Source: Haloarcula salina
Lineage (GTDB): Archaea; Halobacteriota; Halobacteria; Halobacteriales; Haloarculaceae
Assembly (NCBI RefSeq): GCF_010119195.1
Contig: NZ_WRXL01000003.1
Span: forward strand, 510,168 to 574,167
Direction: 5' to 3'
Length of the DNA: 64,000 bases
The first letter of the stretch is position 1; the number at the start of each line of letters is the position of its first letter. Shown one piece after another: positions 59,530-64,000 of this stretch. The notes under the pieces are model-generated. The model had not been told where the DNA came from. It ran no database searches and saw nothing but the letters and a program-made list of their open reading frames with translations. Made by a program: the position numbers and the translations under genes.

Positions 59530-60300
59530 TCAGTCCGCGAGCGTCTCCAGCGCGACCGGGTCCAGTCCCGCGTCACCGGCCGCGTCGCGGAGTACCGGAA
59601 CGCGCTCGCGGAGTTCCGCCGGCGCGTGGCTGTCGGTGCCGAGGACGAACTCGACGCCCGCCTCGCGGAACACGTCGAGGACCGCCGGGTCGGGGTGGAC
59701 GCGGCCCAGCGACCGGTGGACGCGGCCCGCGTTGAGTTCGGGGACCGTCCGCGAGTCCGCGAGTGCGGCGGCGACGCGCTCGTAGTCCTCGCGGTTGGTG
59801 TACCGACGGAGCGCGTCCATCCGCTCGGGGAGGTCGAGGTGGCCGAGCACGTCGAACAGCTCCGACTCGACGAGCGAGACGACGGCGTCGTAGTACCGCT
59901 CGACGGCCGCGCGCCGGTCCGCGCCGTCGAGGGCGGCGTACTGGCTGGCGCTGGTGTAGTCGTACGGTCCCGCGAAGTGGACGCTGCCGATGGTGTAGGC
60001 GAACTCCGCGCGGTCGAGGAACGCCGCGAGGCGCGCCTCGTCGCCCTCGACGTAGCTCACCTCCGCGGCGTCGTACAGCCGCAGGGCGGTCTCTGTCCGC
60101 GCCTCGTCGATGACCGCCCGTCGGTCGGCGTACGTCTCGACGAGGTCGTAGCGCTCGCGCCGCCCGAACGGGTCCTCGGTCACGATGCAGTGGTCCGTGA
60201 GCCCGAGGCCGTCGAGCCCGGCGGCCTCGGCGGCCGCGACCATCTGGCTGAGCGCCGACCCGTCCGAGAAGGTCGTGTGGGCGTGGCCGTCGGCGTCCAT
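59530..60300 (-). CDS. PHP-domain phosphoesterase
   Basis: This 256-residue protein has the PHP metal-binding motifs in order: HAHTTFSDG (residues 6-14), LTDHCI (about 34-39), IGSVHFA (about 104-110), LGHLDLP (about 152-158) and GTDSHAP (about 221-227). It is a member of the histidinol-phosphatase/DNA-polymerase-beta C-terminal class and hydrolyses a phosphate ester with a tri-metal centre. Histidinol phosphatase is a possible role, since haloarchaea need one and hisB here is monofunctional, but it is unproven. It follows comB by 3 nt. Confidence 0.88.
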   Translation of the reverse strand: MDADGHAHTTFSDGSALSQMVAAAEAAGLDGLGLTDHCIVTEDPFGRRERYDLVETYADRRAVIDEARTETALRLYDAAEVSYVEGDEARLAAFLDRAEFAYTIGSVHFAGPYDYTSASQYAALDGADRRAAVERYYDAVVSLVESELFDVLGHLDLPERMDALRRYTNREDYERVAAALADSRTVPELNAGRVHRSLGRVHPDPAVLDVFREAGVEFVLGTDSHAPAELRERVPVLRDAAGDAGLDPVALETLAD

Positions 60301-60303
60301 CGC

Positions 60304-61053
60304 TCACTCGCCGCCGTCGCTCACGTCGACCAGCCGCTGGTCGACGAGCTTCGGGACGACCTCGCGGCTGTCGAACGCGAGGGTGTACTCGTAGAGGTCG
60401 GTCCGCTTGACCTGCGGCTTGCGCTCGTACTTCGGCCCCTTCCCGAACGTGACCATCTCGCGGAAGACCGCGCGCTGCGCCTCCGTCGGCGGGCGTTCGT
60501 GGAGGTGGCGCGCGATGTACAGCGCCCCAGCGAGGTCCTCGGGGGAGGGCTTGCCGTTCGACCCCGCGCCGACGAAGTACGTCCGGCGGTCGCTGTCTCT
60601 GAGGTGATCGGCCAGGGCCTTGCCGTTGGTCAGCCCGCCGACGTACACGTCGACGTCGTCGCCGCCCGCGAGCCTGAGGTCGGTGACCGCGTTGCCGCCG
60701 TTGGTCGAGGTCATCGCCGTCGGTCGGCCGGCCACGTCCACGTCCTGTACGAAGCTCGGTGAGTTGAAGAAGTCGTAGCCCTCCTCGCCCTCGTAGTTCG
60801 GCCCGGAACTGCCGCCGATCTTCGCGCGCGGATGCTCGGCCTTGAACTCGGGTTCGTTCCCACGCTCCTCGGTGATGAAGATGTACTCGGCCCCGTTGGC
60901 GAACAGTTCGGGAACCGTCGTCGAGAACTGGGCCACGTCGACGACGACGTAGTTCCCCGGGTCGGGGTCGTCGGGGAGCTGTGCCCGCGCCGGGATCATC
61001 GTCTCCAGCAGTTCCGCTTCGAGGTCGTCTTCGCCGTCGGAAATCAGGCGCAT
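60304..61053 (-). CDS. comB: ComB-family protein (2-phosphosulfolactate phosphatase fold)
   Basis: This 249-residue protein matches ComB, the Mg-dependent phosphatase that turns 2-phosphosulfolactate into sulfolactate in coenzyme M synthesis of methanogens. Family features seen are VVVDVAQFSTTVPELFANGAEYIFI (about 36-60), STNGGNAV (about 115-122), YVGGLTNGKALADHL (about 136-150) and VGAGSNGKPSPEDLAGALYIA (about 161-181). Haloarchaea are not known to make coenzyme M, so substrate is unknown. The ATG at 61053 is used; MIPARAQ (19 residues later) is an alternative. A 14-nt palindrome lies in its promoter. Confidence 0.85.
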   Translation of the reverse strand: MRLISDGEDDLEAELLETMIPARAQLPDDPDPGNYVVVDVAQFSTTVPELFANGAEYIFITEERGNEPEFKAEHPRAKIGGSSGPNYEGEEGYDFFNSPSFVQDVDVAGRPTAMTSTNGGNAVTDLRLAGGDDVDVYVGGLTNGKALADHLRDSDRRTYFVGAGSNGKPSPEDLAGALYIARHLHERPPTEAQRAVFREMVTFGKGPKYERKPQVKRTDLYEYTLAFDSREVVPKLVDQRLVDVSDGGE

Positions 61054-61077
61054 ATCCGGGAGTTCCCTCCACCACAG

Positions 61078-61091
61078 TTAGTTCGAACTAA
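61078..61091. promoter_or_regulatory. Perfect 14-nt palindrome in the comB promoter
   Basis: TTAGTTCGAACTAA is identical on both strands. It lies between the leftward TATA-like GGTATAGAG (61095-61103) and the comB ATG (61053), covering the expected transcription start. The only gene it can control is comB with the PHP gene behind it, because the other flank (ecfT) ends here. Confidence 0.65.
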
Positions 61092-61187
61092 GATCTCTAT
61101 ACCGGGCTGCATACGGCTATATAGCGGTCTGGAGTCGGCAGACTGCCGGGCGGTCTCGGGAGCGCCGGACGCTGGCGGCCGCCACCC

Positions 61188-61997
61188 TCACAGCGCGACG
61201 GCGATGACCGCCACGACGGCCAGCGACCCGGCGAAGAACCCGACGTCGCGGGGCCGGACCCGCATGTCGGCTAGCTGTAGCTCCTTGCTCGCCTCGTCGT
61301 GCAGGGAGTGAGAGAACCCCCGCGTCTCCATCGCCTCGACGGTGACGCGGCTGCGCTTCGCGACGTTGAAGATCATCGGGTAGAACGCCCGCATCGACGT
61401 CTTCAGCAGGTAGGCGTAGTGTCGCCACCGGAAGCGGCCCGGCGACGACGGCGCGGCGCTCCGGAGGCGATAGGCGTTGACGAGGTCGTGGTACTCCTCG
61501 AACAGCACCGGCAGCATCCGGTAGCCGTACGTGATGAGGAACGTGAACTGCCGGGGGATGCCGAGGCTCCGGAGGCCGCGTGCGAGCGTCTTCGGGCCCA
61601 TGCTGGAGAAGACGGCCAGGCTCGACACCGAGATGATCGTCAGCTTCAGCGTGAACGGGATCAGCGCCCGGATCGCGGCCAGCGGGTCGCCGGTGAAGGC
61701 GGTCACGACGGCGTACGACGCCAGCGTCGAGGCGACGGTGAACGCCATCAGCGCGACCAGAAAGAGGCTCACCCGGGAGGCGTACGCGAGCAGCGAGACG
61801 AACGCCAGCAGGGCCAGCAGGACGTCCACGTCGTAGAACAGCCACGGGACGAACAGGAAGACGACGTACCACAGCAACAGCACGCGTGGGTCGAGGCGGT
61901 GCAGGAACGACCCCTCGTTCTCGTAGGCCGTCTTCAGCAGGTCGTTCTTGATGGCGTCGACCGAGGTCGCGTCCCGGAGCCCGTCGAGGGAGGTCAT
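61188..61997 (-). CDS. ecfT: ECF transporter transmembrane subunit EcfT (CbiQ family)
   Basis: This 269-residue protein has five to six membrane helices and the cytoplasmic coupling helices that hold the ATPase, including LARGLRSLGIPRQF (about 146-159) and SRVTVEAMETRGFSHSL (A/E-x-R-G type motif, about 225-241). It links the double ATPase to the substrate-binding S subunit. Its ATG overlaps the ecfA stop by 4 nt. The tail 'ELQLADMRVRPRDVGFFAG' leads into the last helix. Confidence 0.9.
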   Translation of the reverse strand: MTSLDGLRDATSVDAIKNDLLKTAYENEGSFLHRLDPRVLLLWYVVFLFVPWLFYDVDVLLALLAFVSLLAYASRVSLFLVALMAFTVASTLASYAVVTAFTGDPLAAIRALIPFTLKLTIISVSSLAVFSSMGPKTLARGLRSLGIPRQFTFLITYGYRMLPVLFEEYHDLVNAYRLRSAAPSSPGRFRWRHYAYLLKTSMRAFYPMIFNVAKRSRVTVEAMETRGFSHSLHDEASKELQLADMRVRPRDVGFFAGSLAVVAVIAVAL

Positions 61998-63733
61998 CGC
62001 TCGGCCTCCGCGGGCGGTGCGCTCTCGGCGGTCCCGAGCCGGCTCACGAGGTCTGTGACGGTCAGCGGGGCGGGCGAGAGCCCGAGGCGCTCGCTCAGTC
62101 GGACGACCTGCGGCGGGCGCAGGCTCGCCCGCTCCAGCGTCTCGGCGTCCGAGAAGACCGTCTCCGGCGGCCCGTCGGCGATGACCCGGCCCTCGTCGAG
62201 GACGACGACGCGGGTCGCCCACGACGCCGCCAGCTCGAGGTCGTGGGTCGCCACGACGACCGTCTCGACGCGCTGGCCCGCCCGGTCGATGGTCCGCCCG
62301 ACCTCCTCACGGCTCGCCAGGTCGAGGCTCCCCGTCGGCTCGTCGAGCAGGACGATGGAGGGGTCCGTCGCCAGCCCGATGGCCAGCGAGGCGCGGCGCT
62401 GCTGGCCGACGCTCAGCAGGCGGCCGTCGCGGTGCTGGAGCGCGTCGAGGTCCAGGAACTCGATCACGTCGTCGACTCGCTGTTCCACGTCCGGATACCC
62501 CCGGTCGCGGAGGTAATGGGCCACGTCGGCGCGCACCTCGTCCTCGATGAACATCTCCTCGGGGTTCTGGTGGACGTACACCACGTCGTCGGCGAGCGTC
62601 TCCGGGAGCGCCGATCCGGCGTCGACGCCGTCGACGGTCACCTCGCCCGCGTCGGCGCTCTCGATGCCGGTGACGAGGCGCAGCAGCGTCGATTTGCCCG
62701 CGCCGTTGCTCCCGACGAGGACGACCCGCTCGTCCGGGTAGAGGTCGAGCGAGAGGCCGTCGAGCGCCTGTCGCGTCCCCTCGCGGAGCGTCTCGTAGCT
62801 GTGGGACACGTCCGTGAGAGAGATGACCGGCTCCCGCCCGGCGTCGGCGGCCGGGGACGGTTCGACCGCGCCGTCGGTTCGCACGCTCTCCGCGGGCGCT
62901 CGGTCCGCGAACCGCGCCGCGCCGTCGGCGACGGTCACGGGGAGGTCGTCGCCGTCACACACCTGCTCGGCGACGCGGGTCACCTGCGGCGGGTGGACGT
63001 CCTGCGCCCGGAGGTCGTCGAGCCTGTTCAGCGCGTCTTCGACCGGGAGCTTCCACTCGACCGCCCCGTCGGCGACCAGCACGACGCTCTCGCAGTACTC
63101 CGCGATGAACTCGGTGTGGTGTTCGATGGTGACCACCGTCTTCCCGTGGTCGGCGTTGAGGTCGGTGAGGTGCTCGTAGGTCGACCGGGCGTTGACGGGG
63201 TCCAGCTGGGCCGCCGGCTCGTCGACGACGAGTATCTCGGGATCGAGCGACAGCGCCGCCGCGAGAGCGACGAGGTGCTTTTGCCCGCCCGACAGCTCCC
63301 AGATGAACCGGTCTTCGAGCCCGTCGAGGTCCAGCAGGTCGAGCGTGCGATGGACGCGCTCGCGGTAGTCCTCCAGGCCGTAGTTCAGCGGCGCGAACGC
63401 GACCTCCTCGAACACGGTGGGGTTGACCAGCTGATTGTCGAACTCCTGGAACACGTAGCCGACGTGCTGTGAGAGTTCGGCGACCGAACTACTCGCGATG
63501 TCCAGACCGGCGACCGTGACGCGCCCGTCGAACGTCCCCTCGTAGAAGTGGGGAATGATACCGTTGAACGACTTACAGAGCGTCGTCTTGCCCGAGCCGT
63601 TGCCGCCGACGACGGCGACGAACTCGCCCGGTTCGATCGTCACGTCGGCCCCGTCGAGGACGTTCTCATCGGTTCCGGGGTACCGAAACGACAGGTCGTC
63701 GACGACGATGGCCGCGTCGTGTGTCTCGTCCAT
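61994..63733 (-). CDS. ecfA: Fused double-ATPase of an ECF (vitamin/metal) transporter
   Basis: This 579-residue protein consists of two ABC ATPase domains in one chain. The first half has GGNGSGKTTLCKSFNG (about 38-53), LSGGQKHLVALA (about 146-157) and VVDEPAAQLDP (about 168-178). The second half has GSNGAGKSTLLRLVTG (about 337-352), the variant signature LSVGQQRRASLA (about 446-457) and LLDEPTGSLD (about 468-477). A ~45-residue acidic linker joins them. It powers EcfT. It lies next to ecfT and, upstream, a membrane protein that may be the substrate component. Confidence 0.92.
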   Translation of the reverse strand: MDETHDAAIVVDDLSFRYPGTDENVLDGADVTIEPGEFVAVVGGNGSGKTTLCKSFNGIIPHFYEGTFDGRVTVAGLDIASSSVAELSQHVGYVFQEFDNQLVNPTVFEEVAFAPLNYGLEDYRERVHRTLDLLDLDGLEDRFIWELSGGQKHLVALAAALSLDPEILVVDEPAAQLDPVNARSTYEHLTDLNADHGKTVVTIEHHTEFIAEYCESVVLVADGAVEWKLPVEDALNRLDDLRAQDVHPPQVTRVAEQVCDGDDLPVTVADGAARFADRAPAESVRTDGAVEPSPAADAGREPVISLTDVSHSYETLREGTRQALDGLSLDLYPDERVVLVGSNGAGKSTLLRLVTGIESADAGEVTVDGVDAGSALPETLADDVVYVHQNPEEMFIEDEVRADVAHYLRDRGYPDVEQRVDDVIEFLDLDALQHRDGRLLSVGQQRRASLAIGLATDPSIVLLDEPTGSLDLASREEVGRTIDRAGQRVETVVVATHDLELAASWATRVVVLDEGRVIADGPPETVFSDAETLERASLRPPQVVRLSERLGLSPAPLTVTDLVSRLGTAESAPPAEAER

Positions 63734-63734
63734 G

Positions 63735-64000
63735 CTATTCAGACGCCCGTCGGGTCGCTCGATACCAGACGACGGCGGCGACGACGGCCGCGACCGCGAT
63801 GGGAACCGCGATGAACGTCTGGCCGTAGGTCTCGAGGAAGGCGGGCTCCCAGACGACGTTCACCGCGCCGCCGACCTCGCTGGCCGCTTCGGCGACGAAC
63901 GCCAGCGGGACGGCCACCAGCATCGCGAGGAATGCCTTCGCGGAGAACCCGCGCCACATCGAGGCCCCGCGCTCGCCCTCGTAGGGCTCCATCCCGAGCA
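63735..64000 (-). CDS. Membrane protein at window edge, likely ECF substrate component (partial)
   Basis: This frame remains open to the right edge. The visible part (at least 85 residues) shows a charged loop (M-E-P-Y-E-G-E-R-G) and two membrane helices (about 17-40 and 58-80 of the visible part), ending in a basic tail. An ATG at 63992 could be the start, but the open L-G before it and the loop-like N-terminus suggest the gene continues outside. Position 1 nt before ecfA in the same direction suggests the EcfS-type subunit or a dedicated small partner (CbiN-like). Confidence 0.5.
   Translation of the reverse strand, partial: LGMEPYEGERGASMWRGFSAKAFLAMLVAVPLAFVAEAASEVGGAVNVVWEPAFLETYGQTFIAVPIAVAAVVAAVVWYRATRRASE

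Noticed and set aside
59363-59785. Full 140-codon frame starting with a Tat signal
   Set aside because: Beyond about 59530 it is antisense to the PHP gene and becomes Ser/Arg/Thr-rich, so only the 5' signal-peptide part was kept, as a gene fragment.
1-64000. tRNA, rRNA, integrase, transposase, toxin-antitoxin or defence genes
   Set aside because: I looked through intergenic regions and both strands and saw no cloverleaf, rRNA, integrase or defence signature that I could support.

Overview
The window is chromosomal DNA of a halophilic archaeon (class Halobacteria). It is very GC-rich with near-exclusive G/C third positions. The proteins are acidic. Core promoters are TATA-type and sit about 30 nt before the start codon, so many transcripts look leaderless. 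Exported proteins carry twin-arginine signals. The gene families (thermosome, RfcS, SAMP, Rio1, aIF1A, archaellin, Bat-type regulators, DUF7563, PGF-CTERM) are archaeal or specifically haloarchaeal. Genus cannot be fixed from what is visible. There are no rRNA or tRNA genes, no CRISPR array, no complete insertion sequence and no prophage. It is mostly a dense core-genome region.

Layout. 1-11.5 kb: the end of mutL, a PfkB-like protein with a damaged catalytic loop, a PGF-CTERM surface protein, a YgfZ-like folate protein, a Tat-exported cysteine-peptidase-like protein with yigZ, a ferredoxin/DUF4260 pair, an ACT regulator beside hisB, an alpha/beta-hydrolase-fold protein without its nucleophile, and a cation/proton antiporter with TrkA domains. 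11.5-25.8 kb: information processing and central metabolism (alaS, archaellin, rfcS next to samp2, phosphohexomutase, larB, a tiny histone-fold protein, rpiA, and the KH/Rio1/aIF1A ribosome-biogenesis cluster). 24.3-27.6 kb: a proline-catabolism block (aldehyde dehydrogenase, Bat-type regulator, proline dehydrogenase). 28-32.9 kb: a five-gene LivKHMGF-type amino-acid ABC transporter operon. 33-44.3 kb: DMT transporter, sensor kinase, DUF460 protein, acetyltransferase, thermosome, alanine-dehydrogenase-like gene, a tandem pair of very small zinc-ribbon genes, and a response regulator with PAS domain. 44.5-51 kb: a bacterial-type leuS, a pheA-hsp20-bcp run, aldo/keto reductase and membrane proteins. 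51.3-59.2 kb: a 2-oxoacid dehydrogenase locus (pdhA-pdhB-pdhC ... lpdA) split by a large sensor kinase and an AhpD-like gene. 59.3-64 kb: a Tat-signal gene fragment, a PHP phosphoesterase, a ComB-family phosphatase, and an ECF transporter with a fused double ATPase.

How the parts work together: the proline genes feed glutamate into central metabolism under what is probably the control of the regulator lying between them, and the neighbouring ABC importer could supply substrate. The oxoacid dehydrogenase subunits form one complex. KH, Rio1 and aIF1A act on the small ribosomal subunit and its initiation. pheA, hsp20 and bcp form a compact run of which the last two are stress genes.

I do not see a self-evident new multi-gene system. 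The most interesting signals are small or regulatory. Perfect palindromes sit between TATA box and expected transcription start in three unrelated promoters (livK, comB, aldehyde dehydrogenase). There is a crowd of six zinc-knuckle micro-proteins of 42-61 residues, two of them a fresh tandem duplication. Several enzyme-family members have catalytic residues replaced. A minimal histone-fold protein and a stranded Tat signal peptide complete the list.
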